From Flavobacteriales bacterium (GTDB lineage Bacteria; Bacteroidota; Bacteroidia; NS11-12g; UBA955), in NCBI GenBank assembly GCA_947472115.1, contig CANIZU010000138.1, positions 1-5,294 on the forward strand: DNA of 5,294 nt, written 5' to 3'. The notes below the pieces were generated by a model, which was not told where the DNA came from, did not search any database, and saw only the letters and a list, made by a program, of their open reading frames with translations. The stretch's first letter is position 1. Each line of letters begins with the position of its first letter. Position numbers and translations under genes: made by a program. This document shows positions 1 to 5,294 of the stretch, piece by piece.

Positions 1-699
1 AGCCGCTTCAAATGCCTTGATATTTCTTCCCTCTCTACCAATAATTCTACCCTTCGCATCGTCGCTTTCCAAAGGAAAACTTGTAACCGTATTGTCGATC
101 GCAGTTTCAGCAGCCGTCCTTTGAATGGTTTGCAAAACGATACGCTTTGCCTCGCGTGTCGCACTCAATTTAGCCTCCTCAACGATGATCTTCGCCAACG
201 TCAAACCTTCCGTGTGCGACTGTACCTTGATGTTCTCCAACATTTGGGTTTTGGCATCCGTGGCAGATAAACCAGCCACTTTTTCCAATTGCAACAACTG
301 CTGCTCCCTTAACTGCTGAACATCACGTTCCTTCAATTTGTAGGCTTCAATTTGGGCATCCAAACGCTCACGCGATTTGGTCATTTCCTCCTCTTTTGCC
401 TTGTTTGCGCGAATCTTATCGTCCAAAGATTGCTCTTTCTGTTTGATGCGATTTTCGCTGTTACCCAACTCGTTGCTTCTGCGGTTGGTTTCTTGCTCGT
501 AATCAGAACGAAGTTGCATGTACTTCTCCTTCGCCTCTAAAATACGATCTTTTTTAAGGTTCTCGCCCTGTAATTTGGCTTCTTCAATGATGCTTTGTTT
601 GTCTTTTTCAAGCTGTGTTTTGCGCATCGCTACAAACACAACATATCCAAGGGCCAATCCCACAATGAGAGCGGCGAGGATAAATACGATGTTTTCCAT
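1..699 (-). CDS. rny: Ribonuclease Y, N-terminal part (gene runs off the left edge)
   Basis: RNase Y is a membrane-anchored endoribonuclease that starts mRNA decay. The 233 visible residues show the family's N-terminal order. A single membrane helix lies at about residues 3-25 (starting MENIVFILAALIVG). A long charged helical or coiled-coil region rich in E, K, Q and R covers about 27-205. The start of the KH RNA-binding domain follows, with the signature KGRIIGREGRN at 216-226 and its GREG loop at 221-224. The catalytic HD domain should lie beyond the edge; the family is usually about 520 residues, so a little under half is seen. The ATG at 699-697 is chosen because the membrane helix begins directly after it and an AAAGGA lies 10 bases upstream. 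It follows zapA by 61 bases on the same strand and is probably co-transcribed. The KH entry reads SDDAKGR where many homologues have SDEMKGR, a minor variation. Identification is firm; membrane topology is inferred from the family. Confidence 0.95.
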   Translation of the reverse strand, partial: MENIVFILAALIVGLALGYVVFVAMRKTQLEKDKQSIIEEAKLQGENLKKDRILEAKEKYMQLRSDYEQETNRRSNELGNSENRIKQKEQSLDDKIRANKAKEEEMTKSRERLDAQIEAYKLKERDVQQLREQQLLQLEKVAGLSATDAKTQMLENIKVQSHTEGLTLAKIIVEEAKLSATREAKRIVLQTIQRTAAETAIDNTVTSFPLESDDAKGRIIGREGRNIKAFEAA

Positions 700-709
700 T
701 TTGTGTTAT

Positions 710-715
710 TCCTTT
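710..715 (-). promoter_or_regulatory. Possible Shine-Dalgarno sequence of rny
   Basis: The minus strand reads AAAGGA, ending 10 bases before the rny ATG. It is one of the few purine-rich SD-like sites in this window, where most starts have none. Bacteroidota rely little on SD pairing, and the spacing is slightly long, so its role is uncertain. It supports choosing the start at 699. Confidence 0.35.
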
Positions 716-760
716 CGTTTATGTTCCCGAAAAGCACACAGTTACCAATGACAACAACAA

Positions 761-1045
761 TTACGCGTATAAAACCTTCTCTATCGCCAACAACTCTTGT
801 TCTACAAGCTCATCAACTCCGCGATGGTTTTTACTATGTCGTACCACTTCACCCGCCAAATCCAATGCCGCCCACGAAAGACGATCTATGGGTTCTTGCG
901 CATTAAAATTCTTAAATGCGTTAACGCGTTGGTTTAGTACCTGGGCCGACAGTCGCACATCCTCCTCATCTTTTACCGCAACACGCAACCGCAATGCGCG
1001 ATTATCGATGTTGACGTTGATGAGAATGCTATCCGTAGGCTCCAT
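761..1045 (-). CDS. zapA: Cell division protein ZapA
   Basis: This 94-residue protein fits the ZapA family, small cytoplasmic proteins that bind FtsZ and promote bundling of FtsZ filaments at the division ring. ZapA has an N-terminal beta/alpha head and a C-terminal coiled coil. The N-terminal part reads ILINVNIDNRALRLRVAVKDEEDVR (residues 7-31, written here in two parts: ILINVNIDNRALRL then RVAVKDEEDVR), like the head with its I-x-I-x-I strand, the typical 'R-x-x-x-L-x-V' strand and acidic turn. Residues 32-47 resemble the helix that usually reads (A)xxLNxRVxxFK. The helix with SWAALDLAGEVV (57-68) matches the family's 'AAL-x-(I/L)' segment, and the rest is helical and heptad-like. The start ATG follows the stop of the coiled-coil gene by 10 bases and no SD is visible, suggesting operon reading. 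Length is normal for the Bacteroidota version. Sequence conservation in ZapA is low, so the call rests on length, pattern and the rny neighbour. Confidence 0.8.
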   Translation of the reverse strand: MEPTDSILINVNIDNRALRLRVAVKDEEDVRLSAQVLNQRVNAFKNFNAQEPIDRLSWAALDLAGEVVRHSKNHRGVDELVEQELLAIEKVLYA

Positions 1046-1055
1046 TTAATTGTTA

Positions 1056-1349
1056 TTATTCGTTCAGTAAATCTATGCACTTATCGATATCTCTTACCAA
1101 TTCATTGATCTTGATTTTTAAATCGTGAACATCCGCATTGGCACTAGACATTTCTTTTGCAAGTTTAATCATTTTATTCTCTTCTTTTAACTCATAGAGC
1201 GCATTTTTTTGCAATTCTATCGTTTTTTGAAGTTCCACAAGTTGCTGGGTTAAATTATCATTATTTCCTCGCAATTGCTTGTTTTCCAATGATATCGCCT
1301 CTACCGATTCCCTGATTTTTACCAGACGTTGATGGAGTAGATTCGACAT
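1056..1349 (-). CDS. Small coiled-coil protein of unknown function upstream of zapA
   Basis: A 97-residue, almost wholly helical and soluble protein. Residues about 8-63 form heptad-like runs of L, I and V at regular spacing among E, K, Q and N (for example LVELQKTIELQKNALYEL at 37-54), a strong coiled-coil pattern with no signal peptide or membrane helix. After a short polar break (MSSANADVHD, 67-76) a conserved-looking tail follows, with KIKINELVRDIDKCIDLLN at 78-96. From memory, small proteins with a tail of this kind recur next to zapA in Bacteroidota genomes and are annotated as hypothetical. It ends 10 bases before zapA, so the two are very likely translated from one mRNA. A role in cell division, comparable to the coiled-coil protein ZapB that partners ZapA in gammaproteobacteria, is an inference from context and architecture only; I see no direct homology to ZapB. 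A TATCTTTG promoter element sits 4 bases before its ATG. Confidence 0.85.
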   Translation of the reverse strand: MSNLLHQRLVKIRESVEAISLENKQLRGNNDNLTQQLVELQKTIELQKNALYELKEENKMIKLAKEMSSANADVHDLKIKINELVRDIDKCIDLLNE

Positions 1350-1353
1350 ATTA

Positions 1354-1361
1354 CAAAGATA
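1354..1361 (-). promoter_or_regulatory. Bacteroidota-type -7 promoter element for the coiled-coil/zapA/rny block
   Basis: The minus strand reads TATCTTTG, an exact match to the Bacteroidota sigma-A -7 consensus TAnnTTTG. It lies in the 75-base gap after lnt and ends 4 bases before the coiled-coil gene's ATG. No good TTTG -33 element is visible about 19 bases upstream. Transcription usually starts a few bases after the -7 element, so the message would begin at or next to the ATG. This would make the mRNA leaderless, or alternatively the true start is an internal codon. Confidence 0.6.
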
Positions 1362-1424
1362 CGAGAATTTTATTTCCTATTTTCCGCCCCAATCCCACAA
1401 TCAGTGTCAACAAAACAATCTTCG

Positions 1425-3296
1425 TTAGAACTGCTTCTGTTTTCGGTTAAACCACGATAAAAACAACATCGACAATACCAGAATTGCCAGAATTTTCCCA
1501 TCCCCCAATCGGTTGTAAATGGTTATATATTGGTTTAAATAGATGGTCTGCGACAACGCCAATTGCGTTCCCACTTGGGTGATTCTCCCGGCGCTTAACC
1601 CGTCATTCGCATGCGGATCCAACGCCACCTCTGCCGATCTTTCATCCCGACCTTGATACCAACCCGAGTGCAACGTAGTTCTTCCCAACGGATCAATAAA
1701 GCCCGAAATTCCTGTATTTGCACTTCTAACCACCCACTTTCTCTGTTCGATGGCCCTTAAACTGGCATACGAAAAATGCTGCTTGTGTCCAGGCGTATTG
1801 TTCCACCATGCATCATTGGTGATTACCGCCAACCAAGACGCTCCGTCTTTTACATATTCACTCACATAATCGCCGTAAATGCTTTCATAACAAATGATTG
1901 GAGCAACCTTTGAATTACTCACGCCCAACGCCTTAGCCGTCGCATTTTTACCCAACGTACCCGATGCCGAATTCTCATCCAACGAAATTGCCAATCGCTC
2001 CAAAAAGGGCAAAACCGTCACAAATGGCAACTGCTCCGTGCCCGGTACCAATTTGGATTTATGGTAAAATTGAATATCGCCATTGATGTTGGTCCCATTG
2101 TCTATCCGTTGACGCTCACCTCCTTGAACGGAAGGATTATTGCCACTAAACAAGGATCCGTCAACAGGGCGAATCCACAACGCCGAATTATGCAACGTAT
2201 ACCAATATTCTGGATTGCTACTCTGTCTGGCCGCCATATCGGGTTTTCCCTTTCCCATCCATGAATACCAATGAATCATGTTGGAGCCAATTAGCATCGA
2301 CGGTCGTCCGGCAGTACGATGTTGGTTTTGAAAAGAGTCCCTCGCAGGATCAATATTCGCTGAACCATTTTTCTGCCAATGATGCATCAAAAATGAGACT
2401 TGCTGGTCTTGAGCGGGCGAGCCGACATCAATATTCCCAACCAAAGAAGTTTCCGGCCACAAAATACAATCCGCTGGGCCAGCACTGTCCGACGTCTTCG
2501 CCATATCCCTCACCATTTGCATCGGATCTAAAACAAACTTCTCGTCGTAAGGATCATAATTGGGCTGAATCGCCACCACCCTATACGGCTGCTTTAACTT
2601 GCTCTTTTTTTGATAAACAAAATCGGATGCGAGCTTTCCCATCAGAATACTCAACAACCCAAAAAGTAAAACTATGGCCACTGGCAAACGGAATCGCATC
2701 ATCAAACTCCTTTTCAAATTCAATGGATCCTTATTCAGCGATTGGTACACTAAAACATTCACCGATAAAATCAAGGCCGTACCTCCCAAAGTTCCGGTGA
2801 TTTCGTACCACTGTACATACCAAGGCATGCTACTGAATGCGTTGCCTAATGTCAACCATGGCCACGACAAATCCCATCGATGATGGCCGTATTCATAAAG
2901 TAACCAAAGTGCAATAAATAGCCATTTAGCATCCCATTTGAACCACTTTTTTCTCTGTAACCATCTGCTTAGTCCAAATGGGAGATACATCAACAAAGAA
3001 TTCAAAATCAACATGGCAATTGCCCCAACATCTGAAGCAAACCAAACCCACCACGTAGTTGAAATATTCCATAGCATCAAAGCCAAAAACAAGACGCCGA
3101 AATTCTTCCCTTTGCTTTTGCTCCGACCCCATTCGGCCAAATAAAAAAACGGGACAAATGCAATAAAAACCAACGGCGTAAACGGCATCGGCTCCCAAGC
3201 CAACCAAAAGAGCAACGCCGGTAAAAACAAACAAACTATCAATTTTAGTCGATTGCTTTTCGCCTCAGCCATTATCTCATTTTGCGCTTTATCCAT
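1425..3296 (-). CDS. lnt: Apolipoprotein N-acyltransferase
   Basis: Lnt performs the last step of lipoprotein maturation in the inner membrane, moving an acyl chain from a phospholipid to the N-terminal cysteine of the lipoprotein. The 623 residues show about seven N-terminal membrane helices (about 18-34, 38-55, 65-88, 92-110, 123-137, 165-185, 203-223), then a periplasmic nitrilase (CN-hydrolase) domain at about 238-560, and a last membrane helix at 601-615. The catalytic triad is visible: E282 in WPETS, K413 in YHKSKLVPG, and C469 in ICYESIYG. TNDAWW (493-498) and RSANTGIS (524-531) are further nitrilase-domain landmarks. It is longer than E. coli Lnt (512 residues); the extra length is mainly between E282 and K413, 131 residues apart against 68 in E. 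coli (E267 to K335). An alternative start at M9 would still keep all helices. It follows rsmI by 17 bases on the same strand. Both the family and activity are well supported; the function of the insertion is unknown. Confidence 0.96.
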   Translation of the reverse strand: MDKAQNEIMAEAKSNRLKLIVCLFLPALLFWLAWEPMPFTPLVFIAFVPFFYLAEWGRSKSKGKNFGVLFLALMLWNISTTWWVWFASDVGAIAMLILNSLLMYLPFGLSRWLQRKKWFKWDAKWLFIALWLLYEYGHHRWDLSWPWLTLGNAFSSMPWYVQWYEITGTLGGTALILSVNVLVYQSLNKDPLNLKRSLMMRFRLPVAIVLLFGLLSILMGKLASDFVYQKKSKLKQPYRVVAIQPNYDPYDEKFVLDPMQMVRDMAKTSDSAGPADCILWPETSLVGNIDVGSPAQDQQVSFLMHHWQKNGSANIDPARDSFQNQHRTAGRPSMLIGSNMIHWYSWMGKGKPDMAARQSSNPEYWYTLHNSALWIRPVDGSLFSGNNPSVQGGERQRIDNGTNINGDIQFYHKSKLVPGTEQLPFVTVLPFLERLAISLDENSASGTLGKNATAKALGVSNSKVAPIICYESIYGDYVSEYVKDGASWLAVITNDAWWNNTPGHKQHFSYASLRAIEQRKWVVRSANTGISGFIDPLGRTTLHSGWYQGRDERSAEVALDPHANDGLSAGRITQVGTQLALSQTIYLNQYITIYNRLGDGKILAILVLSMLFLSWFNRKQKQF

Positions 3297-3298
3297 AT

Positions 3299-3306
3299 CA
3301 AATTAA
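3299..3306 (-). promoter_or_regulatory. Weak -7-like element before lnt
   Basis: The minus strand reads TTAATTTG, one mismatch from TAnnTTTG, ending 2 bases before the lnt ATG. It lies in the 17-base gap after rsmI. It could give an internal promoter for lnt, but in an AT-rich gap a one-mismatch hit is easily due to chance, and no -33 element was identified. Confidence 0.2.
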
Positions 3307-3313
3307 TGCGTTA

Positions 3314-4027
3314 TTAATCGTCGTTCAAAGCCAAAAGATCATCGCCCTCTTTGGCATTAACACCTTCCAAAACTACCACAAACTCACCCTTGGGCGGATG
3401 CGTTTTGAAATGATTTAACACTTCTTTAATGGTCCCATTAACCGTTTGCTCAAATTTCTTGCTAATCTCCCTCGAAACACTAATTCTACGATGCTCGGCG
3501 CAAGCTTCCTCGAGCTGGGTGAGCGTCTTTAAAATTTTATGCGGACTCTCATAAAAACACGTGGTATCAGGATTAGCCGCCAATGCAAGAATGCGCGTTT
3601 GTCGTCCTTTTTTCTGTGGCAAAAACCCCTCAAATCGAAACTGATGCAACGCGAAACCACTTTTTACCAAGGCCGGTACAAAAGCCGTTGCACCGGGCAA
3701 AACCTCTATTGAAATCCCTTCTTTCTGACATGCCCTGGCCAATAGAAATCCAGGATCCGAAATACCCGGAGTGCCCGCATCGCTGATTTGGGCAATTTGA
3801 GCTCCCGCCTTCAATTCAGTAATTACATGCTGCAATTTCCCGTGTTCATTGTGCTGGTGAAAACTCTCCAAACGGGTGTTGATTTCGTAGTGATTTAACA
3901 GCACCCTCGAAGTCCGCGTATCTTCCGCCAAAACCTTATCTACAGATTTCAGTATCTCCACCGCACGATATGTCATATCGCCAAGATTGCCAATGGGCGT
4001 AGGTACTAAATATAATTTGCCTTCCAT
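3314..4027 (-). CDS. rsmI: 16S rRNA (cytidine-1402-2'-O)-methyltransferase RsmI
   Basis: RsmI uses S-adenosylmethionine to 2'-O-methylate C1402 in the decoding centre of 16S rRNA, working with RsmH, which methylates the base. The 237 residues carry the tetrapyrrole-methylase fold motifs in order: VPTPIGNLGD (8-17), AEDTRTS (34-40), SDAGTPGISDPG (82-93), LPGATA (110-115), FEGFLP (132-137), YESPHK (159-164), SRE (185-187) and KGEFVVVLEG (213-222). It is shorter than E. coli RsmI (286 residues) because the small C-terminal domain seen there is absent; the C-terminus is only a short acidic tail. I believe this short form is usual in Bacteroidota. The gene starts 3 bases after the DUF92 stop and lnt follows after 17 bases, consistent with one operon, though an exact TATCTTTG element 10 bases before its ATG offers a promoter of its own. 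Identification is firm. Confidence 0.96.
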   Translation of the reverse strand: MEGKLYLVPTPIGNLGDMTYRAVEILKSVDKVLAEDTRTSRVLLNHYEINTRLESFHQHNEHGKLQHVITELKAGAQIAQISDAGTPGISDPGFLLARACQKEGISIEVLPGATAFVPALVKSGFALHQFRFEGFLPQKKGRQTRILALAANPDTTCFYESPHKILKTLTQLEEACAEHRRISVSREISKKFEQTVNGTIKEVLNHFKTHPPKGEFVVVLEGVNAKEGDDLLALNDD

Positions 4028-4030
4028 CTT

Positions 4031-4948
4031 CTACCAACAAAGATACATAACCGCCACAAGCAACATCAATATACCCGTAACAGCATTCACAACATCATTG
4101 GTTACCCAACGATATCCTTTTCCCAATGCCCTGGTCCCACCTTCCGAAGAATCTACCTGATTCCCCATTTCGTCCAAGTATTTCGCTTGAAATAAAACAC
4201 CCAACACACTATCGAGGACCGATCCCATAAAGCCAAATACTACAACAATCCAAAACAGAGAGGCTGAACTGCCCAGCGATGAAAATTCGCTCCAAAAAAC
4301 AAATATTGCAATCGACACTGCGCCTAAAAATGCCCCCACAAAACCAGCACCTGTCACACCGCCAGACACCCCTTTTAACATCCGCTTTCCCGTGATTATG
4401 TTTCGGGGACTTCCACCCCATACCCGACCAAAATCGCTGCTCAAAGTATCGGCGCAACTCACGGCCAAGGAAATGATTGCCAACAAATGACAAGTTTCGC
4501 TAAATCGCAAAACCTCTGTATGGATGCCCAAAATAGATTTCAACCAACCCGAGTCATTCAAAAAAGCCAACATCGCCAACAGCATAAAAATGCCACCATT
4601 TGCCAGCACCTGCCAGTGATCTCTCGCCTTTCCTTGCTTTGCATCGCCGCCGTCTTTCGCTTCATCAAATCCATCAACTTTAGCAGCATGGATATTTATG
4701 TCATCACCTTGCAACACGGAATTCCTCTCCGATTCATCCTTTCTAGAGCGCAGCTTTCCCGCCAAAGATCCCAATACCAAAAATGTAATCAAGGGAAAAA
4801 TCGACCATTTGGCTAAAAACAAGACAACAAAAGCCAAAAATCCGGCCACAATAGCTCCGGATATAGTTAACCAATGCCATCTAACCAAACCCACTTCAAT
4901 GATTATGGGAAGTAATAATTGCATTAAAATCTCAATAATTATTTCCAT
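4031..4948 (-). CDS. DUF92 family integral membrane protein, possible prenyl-phosphate kinase (VTE6-like)
   Basis: A 305-residue membrane protein of the DUF92/TMEM19 family. The family's characterised member is plant VTE6, which phosphorylates phytyl phosphate to phytyl diphosphate for tocopherol synthesis. Visible family motifs are QVLANGG (113-119), SCADTLSSDFG (164-174), P181 followed by NIIT, GVSGGVTGAG (193-202), GSVLDSVLG (242-250), Q254, and NDVVN (284-288). Hydrophobic segments lie at about 10-22, 28-64, 118-131, 154-164, 198-219, 231-252 and 286-304. A charged, hydrophilic stretch at about 66-111 separates the first membrane pair from QVLANGG and seems longer than in typical members. 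Two starts are possible: M1 (4948) or M9 (4924), which would begin directly at the first hydrophobic segment. The gene is 45 bases from, and divergent to, a homogentisate-phytyltransferase-like gene, which fits the kinase role. Family membership is clear; the substrate (phytyl, geranylgeranyl or other prenyl phosphate) is inferred, not shown. Confidence 0.85.
   Translation of the reverse strand: MEIIIEILMQLLLPIIIEVGLVRWHWLTISGAIVAGFLAFVVLFLAKWSIFPLITFLVLGSLAGKLRSRKDESERNSVLQGDDINIHAAKVDGFDEAKDGGDAKQGKARDHWQVLANGGIFMLLAMLAFLNDSGWLKSILGIHTEVLRFSETCHLLAIISLAVSCADTLSSDFGRVWGGSPRNIITGKRMLKGVSGGVTGAGFVGAFLGAVSIAIFVFWSEFSSLGSSASLFWIVVVFGFMGSVLDSVLGVLFQAKYLDEMGNQVDSSEGGTRALGKGYRWVTNDVVNAVTGILMLLVAVMYLCW
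4038..4070 (-). promoter_or_regulatory. Candidate promoter for rsmI-lnt inside the end of the DUF92 gene
   Basis: On the minus strand TATCTTTG (4045 down to 4038) matches the Bacteroidota -7 consensus TAnnTTTG exactly and ends 10 bases before the rsmI ATG. An ATTG (4070 to 4067), three of four bases of the -33 TTTG, sits 21 bases upstream, close to the usual spacing. The element lies inside the last codons of the DUF92 gene, so protein coding could also explain part of the sequence. If real, rsmI-lnt can be expressed without the DUF92 gene. Confidence 0.5.
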
Positions 4949-4993
4949 GCATCAAATAAACACTATTTCCTTTGTTTCGTTGTTACTTTGAGC
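4949..4993. promoter_or_regulatory. Divergent intergenic region between the DUF92 gene and the prenyltransferase gene
   Basis: This 45-base AT-rich gap must carry the start signals of both genes unless promoters lie inside coding DNA. Reading toward each gene, the start contexts mirror each other: TTTATTTG (minus, 4960-4953) is followed by ATGC and then ATG, and TTACTTTG (plus, 4983-4990) is followed by AGC and then ATG. Each is one mismatch from the -7 consensus TAnnTTTG. They form an imperfect inverted repeat (4946-4956 against 4987-4996, one unpaired base). No clear -33 TTTG at the expected spacing is seen for either. Confidence 0.35.
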
Positions 4994-5294
4994 ATGCTTT
5001 CCGTGCTTTGGAGATTTTCCCGACCCCATACCCTTATCGGTTCAACGATCAGTATCCTTTCCTTGCTCATTATGGTGATTTATTGTACACCGGCCCCAAT
5101 AAATAAAGTATCTCCCAATGATATTACTCGCAGTGATTTCTCCAGCGATTCAGCAACAATAGAAACGAATAATATCTCCGAATCGGCTTACACACTGGTT
5201 CCGAGTCTAAACGCGTTAAAGCCAAAAATGCCCGCCTATAAATCCGCAATCGTTGGATTCATTCCGGTGCTCACCAACAAAATCAACACCTTCG
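4994..5294 (+). CDS. UbiA-superfamily prenyltransferase, homogentisate-phytyltransferase-like (N-terminal part, runs off the right edge)
   Basis: The first 100 codons are open to the window's end. Residues 5-24 (LWRFSRPHTLIG at 5-16, then STISILSL) closely resemble the N-terminus of homogentisate phytyl/prenyltransferases (VTE2, cyanobacterial Slr1736), where 'WxFSRPHTIIGT' precedes the first membrane helix. These integral membrane enzymes join a prenyl diphosphate to an aromatic ring in tocopherol, tocotrienol or plastoquinone synthesis. Membrane helix 1 is about 14-30. A long polar stretch rich in S, N, D and T follows (about 31-80), then a second hydrophobic segment begins (about 84-95). 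The first Asp-rich motif (NxxxD) that binds the diphosphate should lie just past the edge, so activity cannot be judged. The start at 4994 is the only ATG in frame after the upstream stop at 4925; TTG at 4988 is the nearest alternative. The gene is divergent from the VTE6-like DUF92 gene, consistent with shared prenyl metabolism. The aromatic acceptor is unknown; another UbiA-type role remains possible. Confidence 0.75.
   Translation, partial: MLSVLWRFSRPHTLIGSTISILSLLIMVIYCTPAPINKVSPNDITRSDFSSDSATIETNNISESAYTLVPSLNALKPKMPAYKSAIVGFIPVLTNKINTF

Noticed and set aside
700..760. Possible 6S RNA or other small RNA beside zapA, as in gammaproteobacteria
   Set aside because: The gap is only 61 bases, far too short for 6S RNA, and shows no strong hairpin.
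595..906. Plus-strand open frame spanning the rny-zapA junction
   Set aside because: It is antisense to both rny and zapA and resembles no family I recognise.
1362..1424. Possible terminator after lnt
   Set aside because: The gap has T-rich and A-rich runs but I found no convincing GC-rich stem followed by a T run on the minus strand.
2261..2800. Long plus-strand open frame of 179 codons
   Set aside because: It lies entirely antisense to lnt, whose catalytic motifs prove the minus-strand frame. Its translation has no recognisable domain and a composition expected of a shadow frame.
2926..3234. Minus-strand open frame of 102 codons with hydrophobic stretches
   Set aside because: It is a shifted frame inside the N-terminal membrane region of lnt; hydrophobic segments in the alternative frame come from the T-rich codons of the real gene.
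4487..4991. Two overlapping plus-strand open frames opposite the DUF92 gene
   Set aside because: Both are antisense to a well-supported membrane protein gene, have no family resemblance and end just before the prenyltransferase start.
4994..5294. Prenyltransferase as a broken gene or pseudogene
   Set aside because: The frame is open for all 100 visible codons with a good family N-terminus; the long polar loop alone does not show decay, and the rest is outside the window.

Overview
The window looks like chromosomal core DNA of a member of the Bacteroidota, possibly an aquatic or marine one, but I cannot name a genus. The evidence is the type of Lnt and RNase Y sequence, a short RsmI, a small coiled-coil gene next to zapA, few Shine-Dalgarno sequences, and two exact copies of the Bacteroidota -7 promoter element (TAnnTTTG). 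Coding density is very high. No stretch over about 80 bases lacks a gene, and I see no tRNA, rRNA, mobile element, CRISPR array or convincing terminator.

Six genes lie on the minus strand. In their direction of transcription (high to low coordinates) they are: a DUF92/VTE6-family membrane protein (4948-4031), rsmI for a 16S rRNA methyltransferase (4027-3314), lnt for apolipoprotein N-acyltransferase (3296-1425), a small coiled-coil protein of unknown function (1349-1056), zapA for an FtsZ-ring protein (1045-761) and rny for RNase Y (699 to the left edge, incomplete). Gaps are 3, 17, 75, 10 and 61 bases. This suggests two transcription blocks: DUF92-rsmI-lnt, and coiled-coil-zapA-rny. The second block starts at a clear TATCTTTG element just before the coiled-coil gene. 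Another exact TATCTTTG inside the end of the DUF92 gene could drive rsmI-lnt separately.

On the right, 45 bases after the DUF92 start and pointing the other way, is the first 100 codons of a UbiA-superfamily prenyltransferase resembling homogentisate phytyltransferases. DUF92 proteins include the plant and cyanobacterial phytyl-phosphate kinase VTE6, which makes the prenyl diphosphate that homogentisate phytyltransferase uses. The divergent pair is therefore a plausible prenyl-salvage and quinone/tocochromanol-type module, and it is the most interesting item here. The rest is housekeeping: ribosome modification, lipoprotein maturation, cell division and mRNA turnover. Secondary oddities are long polar insertions in Lnt, the DUF92 protein and the prenyltransferase, and a recurrent TTTG placed just before start codons, which hints at leaderless or nearly leaderless mRNAs.
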